64,000 nucleotides of DNA from contig JBDHUC010000007.1 of NCBI GenBank assembly GCA_039808985.1, forward strand, positions 1 to 64,000. Direction: 5' to 3'. A program made the position numbers and the translations under genes. Every line of letters starts with the position of its first letter. The first letter of the stretch is position 1. This DNA comes from SXRF01 sp039808985 (lineage in GTDB: Bacteria; Pseudomonadota; Alphaproteobacteria; Rickettsiales; SXRF01). Under the pieces are notes generated by a model. The model searched no databases, was not told the origin of the DNA, and worked only from the letters and a program-made list of their open reading frames with translations. Below are positions 34,862-43,405 of this stretch, piece by piece.

Positions 34862-36741
34862 TGGATCCGCTGGGGAAGATACTCAGGGCACGCGGGCTTG
34901 TTTCTGAATCACAATTATCATACTTGCTGGAGGCTCAGAAACATTCCGGCAGCAGGCTTGGTGAAATAATAATATCTGAAGGCATACTAACTTATCTTGA
35001 ACTATACAGGGCGATTGCCGAGCATTACGAGCTTGAATTCATAAACCTTCTGGAAGAACCTCCAGATGAAAAACTGCTTACATGTATAAATGCTGTTGAG
35101 TATCTTCATTTTCAGGCAATACCATGGAAATTCAAGGATAATAAAATAATCGTAGCAATATCCGAATATTGCGATGAAACAATAAAATGGCTTTATGAAA
35201 GATATTCCGATAATTTTGAACTGGTTGCAACATCTCCCCTTGATATAAGAAAAACCGTAGAACGAATTTTCGGCGAATTCCTTGAGAAGGATAGCAAGCT
35301 TAGGCTATGGGAACAAAATCCCGACATATCTGCGCGTGTCACAGCATCAGGATTAACAAAACAAATTATTTATATTTCTATAATTTCAGCGCTGGCCCTG
35401 GCGGTTATGTTTCCAAGGCAAAGCAGCAGCTTATTTATATCGTTTTGCAGCATTTTATATTTTGTAAGCATCATAGTAAAAATGTATATTTTTTGTGTTG
35501 GCTGTAAACCGCAAGAAAAAACGAACTGGCCGCAACTGATTTCTGAATATGATGATGCAAGCCTCCCGGTATATACCGTGCTTATCCCCATGTATAACGA
35601 AGTTGCAAGCCTGCCAAATATGCTAGCTGCCATGCAGAATATGGATTACCCGAAGGAAAAACTGGATATAAAGCTAATATTGGAAGAAGATGATATTGAA
35701 ACCATAAATGCTGCTATCGCCTTAAAACCCAGACATAATTTTGAAATAATCCGCGTTCCATATAGTACACTTCGCACAAAGCCAAAAGCCTGTAATTATG
35801 CCCTGCGTTTTGCAAAGGGTGAATATGTAACGGTTTTTGACGCTGATGATATACCAGAAAGCCTGCAACTTAAAAAAGCCGTAACGATGTTCCGCAGCAT
35901 CCCAGATAGCATAATCTGCCTGCAAGCCCGGCTTAATTACTATAATGCTGACACTAACTGGCTTACGCATTCCTTTTCGCTGGAATATAGCGCATTATTT
36001 AACATAATGCTGCGTGGCCTTGAGCGCCTTGGCGTCCCCTTGCCCTTGGGTGGCACCAGTAACCACATCTCCCTTGCCCATTTGCGTGATCTGGGCGAGT
36101 GGGACGCTTATAATGTGACCGAAGATGCTGATCTGGGCGTCAGGCTCGGCGCGCAGGGGTTTAAGACTGCATTATTAGATTCATACACAATGGAAGAAGC
36201 ACCGGTTATGGTTTCTGCGTGGATTCGCCAGCGCTCCCGGTGGATAAAAGGCTATATGCAGACATGGCTTGTCCATATGCGCAATCCTTTCAGGCTATAC
36301 AAAAAGCTTGGCTTTAAAAGCTTCTGCGGCTTTCAATTTTTCATTGGTTTTTCAAGCTTTACCTTCCTGACTGCTCCGATACTCTGGGCATTTGTCCTGT
36401 TATACTGGATTTTACCGCCATATTTATCGGCACAGTGGCTGCCTTCATGGCTTCTATGGCTAAGCCTTAATAATTTTTTCCTGAATATTATAATACATTG
36501 GGTAATGATGTTATATTGTGTTTCAAGGAAGAAGAATCCTACTTATCAATATAAAATCGCAGCATTATTTTACCCGTTTTATTTAACTCTGCATTCAATA
36601 GCAAGCTACAAGGCGCTTTATCAACTTATTGTAAAACCTCATTTTTGGGAAAAAACCACACATGGGGTTTCACAAGCATTAAAAAATGAAGGGCAAGTAC
36701 CTAATTTTGCAACAAATATAGTATTGACTGCCCGGTATTAA
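34861..36741 (+). CDS. Family 2 glycosyltransferase with N-terminal GspE/MshE-like domain
   Basis: The 626-residue protein starts with a soluble MshEN/GspE-N-like domain (about residues 1-140: GKILRARGLVSESQLSYLLEAQ, RLGEIIISEGILTYLEL, IPWKFKDNKIIVAIS). Two membrane helices follow (about 165-205), then a processive-type GT2 domain with VFDADDIPE, TEDADLGVRLG and QRSRWIKGY, and C-terminal helices (about 490-590). NfrB-type proteins hold the same two domains in the reverse order; alphaproteobacterial XagB-like enzymes may be closer. It likely makes or exports an unknown polysaccharide at the inner membrane. Substrate not determinable. Confidence 0.88.
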   Translation: MDPLGKILRARGLVSESQLSYLLEAQKHSGSRLGEIIISEGILTYLELYRAIAEHYELEFINLLEEPPDEKLLTCINAVEYLHFQAIPWKFKDNKIIVAISEYCDETIKWLYERYSDNFELVATSPLDIRKTVERIFGEFLEKDSKLRLWEQNPDISARVTASGLTKQIIYISIISALALAVMFPRQSSSLFISFCSILYFVSIIVKMYIFCVGCKPQEKTNWPQLISEYDDASLPVYTVLIPMYNEVASLPNMLAAMQNMDYPKEKLDIKLILEEDDIETINAAIALKPRHNFEIIRVPYSTLRTKPKACNYALRFAKGEYVTVFDADDIPESLQLKKAVTMFRSIPDSIICLQARLNYYNADTNWLTHSFSLEYSALFNIMLRGLERLGVPLPLGGTSNHISLAHLRDLGEWDAYNVTEDADLGVRLGAQGFKTALLDSYTMEEAPVMVSAWIRQRSRWIKGYMQTWLVHMRNPFRLYKKLGFKSFCGFQFFIGFSSFTFLTAPILWAFVLLYWILPPYLSAQWLPSWLLWLSLNNFFLNIIIHWVMMLYCVSRKKNPTYQYKIAALFYPFYLTLHSIASYKALYQLIVKPHFWEKTTHGVSQALKNEGQVPNFATNIVLTARY

Positions 36742-36783
36742 TTAGGATATAAAGCCCACCTGTAAATTTGAAGGAATAAGGTC

Positions 36784-36909
36784 ATGAAAGTTCTAAGCTC
36801 TTTAAAATCAGCAAAAAAACGCGATAAAGATTGCCGTGTTGTGCGTCGCAAGGGTCGTGTTTACGTGATAAACAAAAAGAACCCGCGTTTTAAAGCCCGC
36901 CAGGGATAA
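36784..36909 (+). CDS. rpmJ: 50S ribosomal protein L36
   Basis: A 41-residue ribosomal protein with the family features MKVLSSLKSAKKRDKDC, VVRRKGRVYVINKK and NPRFKARQG. It has one Cys only, so it is the zinc-free (Cys-minus) form with the alphaproteobacterial N-terminal sequence. An AAGGAATAAG site sits just before the ATG. It follows the glycosyltransferase by 42 bases. Confidence 0.95.
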   Translation: MKVLSSLKSAKKRDKDCRVVRRKGRVYVINKKNPRFKARQG

Positions 36910-36927
36910 AAGTAATACTATCAGTTT

Positions 36928-37665
36928 TTATTGCCCTGCAATACGGCAATGCACATTCACTATAAATGGGCGCGCCCTGTCGCTTACCCTGTCAGGGAGA
37001 AGGTAAAGCCCTGAATCCGCTGTCTGGTACTGGATATTATTAGCCTCCAGGAAATCTTTTACTACAGGCAGGCTTATAGCAACATCTGACTTCTTTATAA
37101 CTTCCGATGAATCAGATCCGGCCTGCTTAATATGTAATTCAGTTTTTGCTACAACAACGCCCACAACATTTCCGCTGCTATCAAGCAGTGGGCCTCCTGA
37201 ATTGCCATGCTGCACAGAATCGCTGAACTGCAGCCATTTTTCCTCACCGGTAGGGCCTTTCATATCAATTATATTAGCTGACCTGACAATTGGTTCATGA
37301 CTACGCCAGGAATCGCCGGGATAACCGATAATAACAACAGGATCGCCCTGGTTAAGTGGCTGCTTCATTGAGTTAAAATATGCCATATCACTGCTGGTAA
37401 ATGCGGTCTTAAGCAAAGCGAGATCATGTTCAGGGTCTTGCGCAACCACTACAGCGCCTGCCGACATGGCATCACCATGTATGCTGATTTTATCACAATT
37501 AGATATTACATGATTATTGGTTAGAAGATGCCCGGAATGGGTAACAAAAAACCCAGTGCCTGATGTGTAGGAAATCATTTTTACTGCCTGGGCATTGGCG
37601 CTGGCTGAGCCGAGCAATAACGCCGCTGCTATTACACAATACATGATACTAATTATATGCCGCAT
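36928..37665 (-). CDS. Exported trypsin-like serine protease (S1C/DegP-like, no PDZ)
   Basis: A signal peptide (ending SASANA) precedes a single protease domain with a complete triad: His in LTNNHVIS, Asp in DPEHDLALLK, and Ser in VQHGNSGGPLLD. No PDZ domain follows; the last 50 residues (from VKDFLEANNI) form a short tail. At 245 residues it is shorter than DegP/DegS. It starts six bases after motB ends on the same strand, so it is probably co-transcribed. A periplasmic quality-control role is likely. Confidence 0.92.
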   Translation of the reverse strand: MRHIISIMYCVIAAALLLGSASANAQAVKMISYTSGTGFFVTHSGHLLTNNHVISNCDKISIHGDAMSAGAVVVAQDPEHDLALLKTAFTSSDMAYFNSMKQPLNQGDPVVIIGYPGDSWRSHEPIVRSANIIDMKGPTGEEKWLQFSDSVQHGNSGGPLLDSSGNVVGVVVAKTELHIKQAGSDSSEVIKKSDVAISLPVVKDFLEANNIQYQTADSGLYLLPDRVSDRARPFIVNVHCRIAGQ

Positions 37666-37671
37666 AACATG

Positions 37672-38715
37672 CTACTTTTGTTCAGTTACCGGATTAAAGA
37701 TAGAGTTTCCAGTTGGAGATACGTCTTTTGGTGTATTATCGGCTCCCTTTTCTGATTTTTTAGGCTCATCTTTCTTAATTTTAGCTTCCGGCACAGATAA
37801 TAAGGAGCGCGTTGTAGGAATAATTTTAGGGTCACGGAAATAAGAGCCGCGTAATATTATAATTGTTATTCGGCGATTGCGTGGGCTGCTTGGCTCCTGC
37901 GGAACGAGCAATTCTTTATCAGCCAGCGCTTCTACCTTTATAACGCGTTCTGGCTCCAGTTGAGTTGTAGCAAGCATGCGCCGCGCAGAATTAGCCCTGT
38001 CAGCGGATAATTCCCATATACTATATTGTGGGTTTTGCGTGGCATTTGGCGAGTCGGTATGTCCTTTTATAGCTATATTATTTGGTGTTTTAACCACTAA
38101 ACGCGCCATAGTATCTAATATCTTTTTGCCAGTTTCCGTTAAAGTGGCACCCCCTGGTACAAACATAGGTTTTTTGGCATCATCTATCATGTCGATCTTC
38201 AGGCCTTCAGGTGATTCCTGCATTATTACATTATTTTTATAATCCTTTAATTCATCCTCTGTTTCCATGGCCTGCTTTATATCCTGCTCAGCAGATTGCA
38301 TTATATCGCTATCTTCGGTGCTTTCCGCCACTTTTTCACTTTTGCTGCTGGCTTCGGCATCAGGGTCACTTTCGCCTTTGACGTTGTTAGGAGCTGCTGC
38401 AACATCACCTTGTTTTACCTGACCAACAACAAGGCCAACTTCTGTAAGATCATTCTTTGATTTACCAGCTTCAGAGGCATGTAAACCTCCCTTCATGCCA
38501 ATCCCCATAGAATCTTTAATACCAATTGTCGGGGTAAAATATTCAGCCAGGCCCATTTTCTGCTGAGTAGTAGTGGCACTAAGCAACCACAGCAAAAGAA
38601 AGAATGCCATCATAGCCGTTACGAAATCGGCATAAGCAACTTTCCAGGCGCCGCCATGATGCCCACCTGCAACTTTCTTAATTTTTTTAACTATAATAGG
38701 TTGTTCGCTTGCCAT
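37672..38715 (-). CDS. motB: MotB-type flagellar stator protein
   Basis: MotB anchors the stator to peptidoglycan and carries the proton-binding Asp. The N-terminus has the basic start (VKKIKK), HHGGAWKVAYADFVTAMMAF with the key Asp, then one helix (about residues 28-47). A long acidic linker (about 90-160) precedes an OmpA-like domain with FVPGGATLTETGKK and KGHTDSPNATQNPQYSIWELSADRANSARR. Residues about 290-347 are a Lys/Pro-rich tail. The MotA gene is not adjacent, unlike the usual motAB order. The protease gene follows. Confidence 0.93.
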   Translation of the reverse strand: MASEQPIIVKKIKKVAGGHHGGAWKVAYADFVTAMMAFFLLLWLLSATTTQQKMGLAEYFTPTIGIKDSMGIGMKGGLHASEAGKSKNDLTEVGLVVGQVKQGDVAAAPNNVKGESDPDAEASSKSEKVAESTEDSDIMQSAEQDIKQAMETEDELKDYKNNVIMQESPEGLKIDMIDDAKKPMFVPGGATLTETGKKILDTMARLVVKTPNNIAIKGHTDSPNATQNPQYSIWELSADRANSARRMLATTQLEPERVIKVEALADKELLVPQEPSSPRNRRITIIILRGSYFRDPKIIPTTRSLLSVPEAKIKKDEPKKSEKGADNTPKDVSPTGNSIFNPVTEQK

Positions 38716-38766
38716 AGCGCTCGATTATGGCAAACAAAGCTTAATAAACCCTTATCAATAGTTATT

Positions 38767-38796
38767 CCAAACAATAATTATACAATTATTGTTTGG
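38767..38796. repeat. Perfect 13-base inverted repeat
   Basis: CCAAACAATAATT (38767-38779) and AATTATTGTTTGG (38784-38796) pair without mismatch around a four-base loop. It lies in the intergenic region between motB and the thioredoxin-like gene, next to a dispersed repeat. It has no T-run on the side a terminator would need. Confidence 0.6.
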
Positions 38797-38802
38797 TGAT
38801 TC

Positions 38803-38882
38803 GCCTGCTACGCGGCGTAAAACAGGGCTTTCGGCCTCGATTTTCATAGTCATTATATATTATTTTTGCACATAATGACTAT
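38803..38882. repeat. Dispersed palindromic repeat, copy A
   Basis: The core at 38807-38855 matches 59770-59818 in inverted orientation at 44 of 49 positions. The element ends with an inverted repeat ATAGTCATTAT/ATAATGACTAT (38846-38856 with 38872-38882). It sits in an intergenic gap between divergent genes. Confidence 0.7.
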
Positions 38883-38928
38883 AAAGAATGAAAGTGATTA
38901 TTGGCAGGATTTAATATATAGTATCTGA

Positions 38929-39546
38929 ATGGAACAAGAAAAAAAGAAACGCCCCTTTATAACTGCAAAGGAAGCATTTGTTGCCATTGTTGTTATCTAC
39001 TTAACAGCGATAGCCTTTAACAAACCAGTACCGTTTATTGATATGCTTGTGCCACCTGCGCCAGAGAGAAAAGTGTCAGAGCAAGAAATAATAAACTTCA
39101 GTCCACAGATTAAAGATATTTCCGCACAACAGATAGCTGATAACATAAACAGCAATGGCAAGCCAACATTAATGGTTCTTTATACATCATGGTGCGGTTA
39201 CTGCAAAATACTTATGCCAAATATCTCAACTCTGAAAAAAGAAGGAAAAATAGAAGGAATAAACCTGCTTTTGATTTCGGTGGATAAAGAGCGTAACAAA
39301 GCTTCAAAATATATATTGGAACATAATTACGACAAAGTTTTTACGCCATATATCATGGCCTCAGAAGATGAAGAGGATTTAAAAAATATAATAAAAAATA
39401 AAAATGGGAATTATACCCGTGCAATTCCTTATGCTCTGTTTTTTGATAGTCATGGAAATTTGCTTGAAGAAACTATAGGAATCATCAATAAAAAAATGCT
39501 ATTAAGTAAACTTGAAAATGCGATAAATAACCCTAAGCTTAGATAG
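38929..39546 (+). CDS. Membrane-anchored thioredoxin-fold protein (TlpA/DsbD-C like)
   Basis: The 205-residue protein has a cytosolic Lys-rich start, one signal-anchor helix (about residues 15-32) and a periplasmic thioredoxin fold with the active site CGYC in LYTSWCGYCKILMP, followed by IPYALFFDSHGN as the cis-Pro loop. It could serve cytochrome c maturation or disulfide reduction. The next gene starts ten bases on, so the two are probably one unit. Confidence 0.82.
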   Translation: MEQEKKKRPFITAKEAFVAIVVIYLTAIAFNKPVPFIDMLVPPAPERKVSEQEIINFSPQIKDISAQQIADNINSNGKPTLMVLYTSWCGYCKILMPNISTLKKEGKIEGINLLLISVDKERNKASKYILEHNYDKVFTPYIMASEDEEDLKNIIKNKNGNYTRAIPYALFFDSHGNLLEETIGIINKKMLLSKLENAINNPKLR

Positions 39547-39555
39547 TTATAAATT

Positions 39556-40362
39556 ATGCGAAAAATAGTTATTTTATTTATTTCAGTATTGATATTTCCT
39601 TTTGCCAGCCATTCCGAAGACAAGCCAGACAACAAACTGCCAGAAACAATTACCGTAGTCGCCGATACCTGGTGCCCTTTTAATTGTACCCCAACCTCTC
39701 CTCACCCAGGCTTTATGGTCGACCTGGTAACGGCTGCTTTTGCAAAGCATAATATTAAAGTTGAATACAGCATAGTTCCATGGACCCGGGCTATTGAAGA
39801 AACCCGCAAAGGAATGCACACCGCCATAATAGGGGCCGCTATTGATGATGCTCCGGATTTTATTTTTCCCAATGTTGCAGAAGGGTTTGTAAAAAATCAT
39901 TTCTTTGTAAAAAAAGGAAATCCATGGCGCTATACTGGCATTGATTCTCTAAAAAATGTCGTTTTAGGGCTAATAGATGATTACAGCTATACCGAAGAAA
40001 TGGATAATTATGTAAAGAAATACAAGCTTGACCCGCAGAGAATCGAGATGATGTCTGGCGATAAGGCTCTTGCAATTAATGTAAGCAAATTATTGCGTGG
40101 CAAGATTGGGGCGGTGGTTGAATCAAAATATGTAATGACTTACTATTTATCGCAAAATGGCTTGCTGGATCAGGTGGAAAATGTTGGCAATCTTACCATA
40201 ACCGATAAAAACAAGCTTTATATTGCATTCAGCCCCAAGAATAAGAAGCTTGCCCAGAAATATGCCGATATAATATCCGAAGAAATACCAAAGATGCGCG
40301 CCAATGGTGAGCTGGCAAAAACATTGGATATTTACGGTATAACTGACTGGGAACAACCGTAA
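39556..40362 (+). CDS. Periplasmic solute-binding protein, family 3 type
   Basis: A signal peptide (ending ASHSE) precedes a 245-residue periplasmic binding fold of the amino-acid (SBP_bac_3) kind, with PGFMVDLVTAAFAKHNIKVEY, VPWTRAIEETRKG and the hinge region around GAAIDDAPDF. Related stand-alone proteins lack a transporter partner and may sense or bind small molecules. No ABC permease lies near. It follows a thioredoxin-fold gene. The ligand cannot be told. Confidence 0.85.
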   Translation: MRKIVILFISVLIFPFASHSEDKPDNKLPETITVVADTWCPFNCTPTSPHPGFMVDLVTAAFAKHNIKVEYSIVPWTRAIEETRKGMHTAIIGAAIDDAPDFIFPNVAEGFVKNHFFVKKGNPWRYTGIDSLKNVVLGLIDDYSYTEEMDNYVKKYKLDPQRIEMMSGDKALAINVSKLLRGKIGAVVESKYVMTYYLSQNGLLDQVENVGNLTITDKNKLYIAFSPKNKKLAQKYADIISEEIPKMRANGELAKTLDIYGITDWEQP

Positions 40363-40373
40363 CAAAAAAAACT

Positions 40374-40391
40374 TCCCTGTTTTCACAGGGA
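40374..40391 (-). terminator. Intrinsic terminator, probably for hppA
   Basis: TCCCTGT/ACAGGGA (40374-40380 with 40385-40391) forms a seven-base stem with a TTTC loop. On the minus strand it is followed by eight T, and it lies downstream of the minus-strand hppA gene. It also sits just after the plus-strand solute-binding gene, so it may work in both directions. Confidence 0.6.
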
Positions 40392-40493
40392 TGGAAATTG
40401 CATTTTATATTTTCTCCAGCCTTTCATACCGCCGTATTGCAGATGAATGGATGAATAATAGCAAGATACCGCACAATGCTTACGAAACAACGT

Positions 40494-40579
40494 AATCCTG
40501 TGGACGGCGAAGCCGTAGCACAGGATTCTTCATCAATGTTCCCGAGATCCTGCGCAATTGCTATTGCAATTCGCAGGAT
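40494..40579. repeat. Two tandem long hairpins downstream of hppA
   Basis: Hairpin 1 (40494-40527) pairs AATCCTGTG with CACAGGATT, plus an inner ACGGC-GAA-GCCGT stem. Hairpin 2 (40547-40579) pairs ATCCTGCG-AATTGC with GCAATT-CGCAGGAT, with one bulged base. Both have ATCCTG/CAGGAT at the base. They lie in the presumed 3' untranslated region of hppA, about 20-110 bases past its stop. Confidence 0.7.
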
Positions 40580-40600
40580 AACAGAGCAAACCAGTATAAG

Positions 40601-42685
40601 CTATGCCAGCATGGCAAGCATCAGTATCGCAACAATGTTGGCTATCTTTATCATAGGGTTAACAGCGGGCCCGGCAGTATCCTTATATGGGTCGCCCACA
40701 GTATCACCGGTTACTGCCGCTTTATGAGCTTCCGAGCCCTTGCCACCATGATTGCCTTCTTCGATATATTTTTTAGCATTGTCCCATGCGCCACCACCGG
40801 CAGTCATAGAAATCGCCACAAAAATACCGGTAACGATGATTCCAAGCAACATAGCCCCTACCGCAGCGAATGCCGATTCATGGCCAGCTATTGAAACCAC
40901 TATAAAATAAAGCACTACAGGGGCTGCAATTGGCAGGAGCGATGGTATTATCATTTCCTTGATAGCTGCCTTGGTAAGCATATCAACAGCCCTGCCATAG
41001 TCCGGCTTCTGGGTGCCAAGCATAATGCCAGGCATTTCCTTGAACTGGCGGCGAACTTCAACAACTACAGAGCCGGCCGCCCGGCCAACCGCCATCATCC
41101 CCATTGAGCCAAACAGGTACGGAAGCATTCCACCAATAAACAAACCTACAACAACATAAGGGTCATTAAGCAGGAATTTCACATTAAGCGCCGGGAAGTA
41201 ATGTTTAAGGTCTTCCGTGTACGCGGTAAAAAGAACCAGCGAAGCAAGAGCTGCCGAGCCTATTGCATAGCCTTTAGTTACTGCCTTGGTTGTATTTCCA
41301 ACAGCATCAAGCGCATCGGTAACTTTACGTACATCCGCAGGAAGGTCGGACATTTCCGCGATACCACCGGCGTTATCAGTTACCGGGCCATAGGCGTCAA
41401 GTGCGACTATCATACCGGCCAGTGCCAACATAGTAGTTGCAGCAATTGCAACACCATAAAGCCCGGCATTAGTATAAGCAAAAATAATCCCGGCGCATAT
41501 GATTATTATAGGAACAGCGGTAGCCTCCATGGAAACTGCAAGCCCCTGTATTACGTTTGTTCCATGCCCGGTTGTAGATGCCTGCGCTATGCTTTTTACC
41601 GGGCGGTACTGGGTGGCTGTATAATACTCGGTTACAATAACTATAAGGCCCGTTATTACCAGTCCGGCAAGCGAGCAGTAAAACAGGTTCATCGAGTTAA
41701 AGCTAATGTTTCCTACAATATAGTGCGAGGATTTATCAAAAAGTTTATTGGTAACTGCAAAAACACCACCCGCAGACAATACCGTGCTGGCTATAAGGCC
41801 TTTATACAATGCGCCCATAATATTATTGCTGGCACCGAGTTTTACAAAGAACGTACCGATTATTGATGTTATAATGCAGACACCACATATTGCCAACGGA
41901 TACAGCATCATTGCTTCCTGTATAGCTCCTGCAAAGAATATGGAGCCAAGCAGCATAGTGGCAACAATGGTTACTGCGTATGTTTCAAACAGGTCGGCAG
42001 CCATACCTGCGCAATCCCCGACATTATCACCTACGTTATCAGCGATGGTCGCAGGGTTTCTTGCATCATCCTCCGGTATTCCGGCCTCAACCTTACCAAC
42101 CAGGTCAGCGCCAACATCAGCTCCCTTTGTGAATATACCACCGCCAAGACGGGCAAATATAGAAATAAGTGATGCGCCAAAGCTGAGGGCAACAAGCGCC
42201 TCAACAAGAGTGCGCTGGTGAATGCCTGATGATTTAAGGAATATATAATAGCCAGCAACCCCAATAAGACCTAGCCCAACCACTAAAAGCCCTGTTATTG
42301 CACCAGATTTAAAAGCTATATCAAGCCCTTCTTTCAGGCCTTTACGCGACGCTTCAGTGGTTCTCACATTAGCACGCACTGAAATATTCATGCCAACATA
42401 CCCGGCTATGCCCGAAAGGACCGCTCCTATAACAAAACCAATGGCCACATACGCGCCAAGCTTAACAAATAAAAGTATGGTTATTATAACGCCTACAATT
42501 CCTATGGTAGTGTATTGCCGGTTCAGATAAGCGCCAGCGCCTTCCTGAATCGCCCCGGCGATTGCCTGCATTTTATCTGTCCCGGTAGGAGATGATAAAA
42601 TTACCTTTGCCATGTATATCCCATATATAACGGCAAGAAGACCAGCACCAATCACCAGTTGCAGAACCAAGTTGGCATCCATCAT
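40601..42685 (-). CDS. hppA: Membrane proton-pumping pyrophosphatase
   Basis: The enzyme couples hydrolysis of pyrophosphate to proton export. It has about 16 membrane helices. The active-site motifs are present: GGGIFTKGADVGADLVGKVE, EAGIPEDDARNPATIADNVGDNVGD and GDTVGDPYKDTAGPA. The sequence GNTTKAVTKG has Lys at the position that is Ala in the K+-dependent group, which marks the K+-independent group of proton pumps. ATG 42685 is chosen for its GGAG site; an upstream GTG at 42697 overlaps that site. Full length (694). A soluble pyrophosphatase gene lies upstream on the same strand. Confidence 0.97.
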   Translation of the reverse strand: MMDANLVLQLVIGAGLLAVIYGIYMAKVILSSPTGTDKMQAIAGAIQEGAGAYLNRQYTTIGIVGVIITILLFVKLGAYVAIGFVIGAVLSGIAGYVGMNISVRANVRTTEASRKGLKEGLDIAFKSGAITGLLVVGLGLIGVAGYYIFLKSSGIHQRTLVEALVALSFGASLISIFARLGGGIFTKGADVGADLVGKVEAGIPEDDARNPATIADNVGDNVGDCAGMAADLFETYAVTIVATMLLGSIFFAGAIQEAMMLYPLAICGVCIITSIIGTFFVKLGASNNIMGALYKGLIASTVLSAGGVFAVTNKLFDKSSHYIVGNISFNSMNLFYCSLAGLVITGLIVIVTEYYTATQYRPVKSIAQASTTGHGTNVIQGLAVSMEATAVPIIIICAGIIFAYTNAGLYGVAIAATTMLALAGMIVALDAYGPVTDNAGGIAEMSDLPADVRKVTDALDAVGNTTKAVTKGYAIGSAALASLVLFTAYTEDLKHYFPALNVKFLLNDPYVVVGLFIGGMLPYLFGSMGMMAVGRAAGSVVVEVRRQFKEMPGIMLGTQKPDYGRAVDMLTKAAIKEMIIPSLLPIAAPVVLYFIVVSIAGHESAFAAVGAMLLGIIVTGIFVAISMTAGGGAWDNAKKYIEEGNHGGKGSEAHKAAVTGDTVGDPYKDTAGPAVNPMIKIANIVAILMLAMLA

Positions 42686-42782
42686 AGCATACTCCACATA
42701 GTTGTTGTTAAAAACTACAATAAAAACAACATGTCAGAAGTGCAATAAGGATGCAATTAAAATTTTAAAGCGATAAAAAAGG

Positions 42783-43310
42783 CTATTTCTTCGCTGCTGC
42801 GATAGCTTTATTAATAAGCTCAAGGGCCTTTGGTTTATCCTCCCAGCCCACAACCTTTACCCATTTACCTTGTTCCAGATCCTTATAATGGGCAAAGAAA
42901 TGCTCTATCTGGTCAAGCAATGTTTGTGGAATATCCTTATAGCTTTCCACTTTATCATAGAAAGGGTGTAATTTTGAGGATGGCACCGCTAATATTTTTT
43001 CATCGCCACCTGCCTCATCCTGCATCATCAACACGCCGATAGGGCGCACCGACATAACTGCTCCCGGGTGAATTGGCCGGCGTCCGATAACCAGCACGTC
43101 AGCCGGGTCGCCATCATCAGAAAGCGTATGCGGAATAAAACCATAATTACAAGGGTAATACATTGCGGTATGCAGGAACCGGTCAACAAACAGCGCTCCC
43201 GATTCTTTATCCATTTCATATTTTATAGGAGCCGAGCCAAGCGGCACCTCTATAATAACATTTACATCTTCCGGGACGTTATCGCCAATTGAGATCTTGC
43301 TAATATCCAT
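42783..43310 (-). CDS. ppa: Inorganic pyrophosphatase (family I)
   Basis: It hydrolyses pyrophosphate in the cytosol and drives biosynthesis. The 175-residue protein has the family signature DGDPADVLVIG with three metal-binding Asp, YPCNYGFIPHT, and KVVGWED near the C-terminus. With hppA 97 bases downstream, soluble and membrane pyrophosphatases are encoded side by side and may compete for substrate. Confidence 0.97.
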   Translation of the reverse strand: MDISKISIGDNVPEDVNVIIEVPLGSAPIKYEMDKESGALFVDRFLHTAMYYPCNYGFIPHTLSDDGDPADVLVIGRRPIHPGAVMSVRPIGVLMMQDEAGGDEKILAVPSSKLHPFYDKVESYKDIPQTLLDQIEHFFAHYKDLEQGKWVKVVGWEDKPKALELINKAIAAAKK

Positions 43311-43405
43311 TTTTATTCCAATTTATTTCCAATTGTTAATATTCTTGTTTTTCGGGTTACGGGGTTGCCGGGATATAGGAAAATTGGCGCAATGTAAAGT
43401 GTGAA

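Noticed and set aside
41201..41866. Long plus-strand frame (221 codons) opposite hppA
   Set aside because: Antisense shadow of a well-conserved gene; composition (Arg, Tyr, Cys, Ser) is what the reverse of membrane-helix codons gives.
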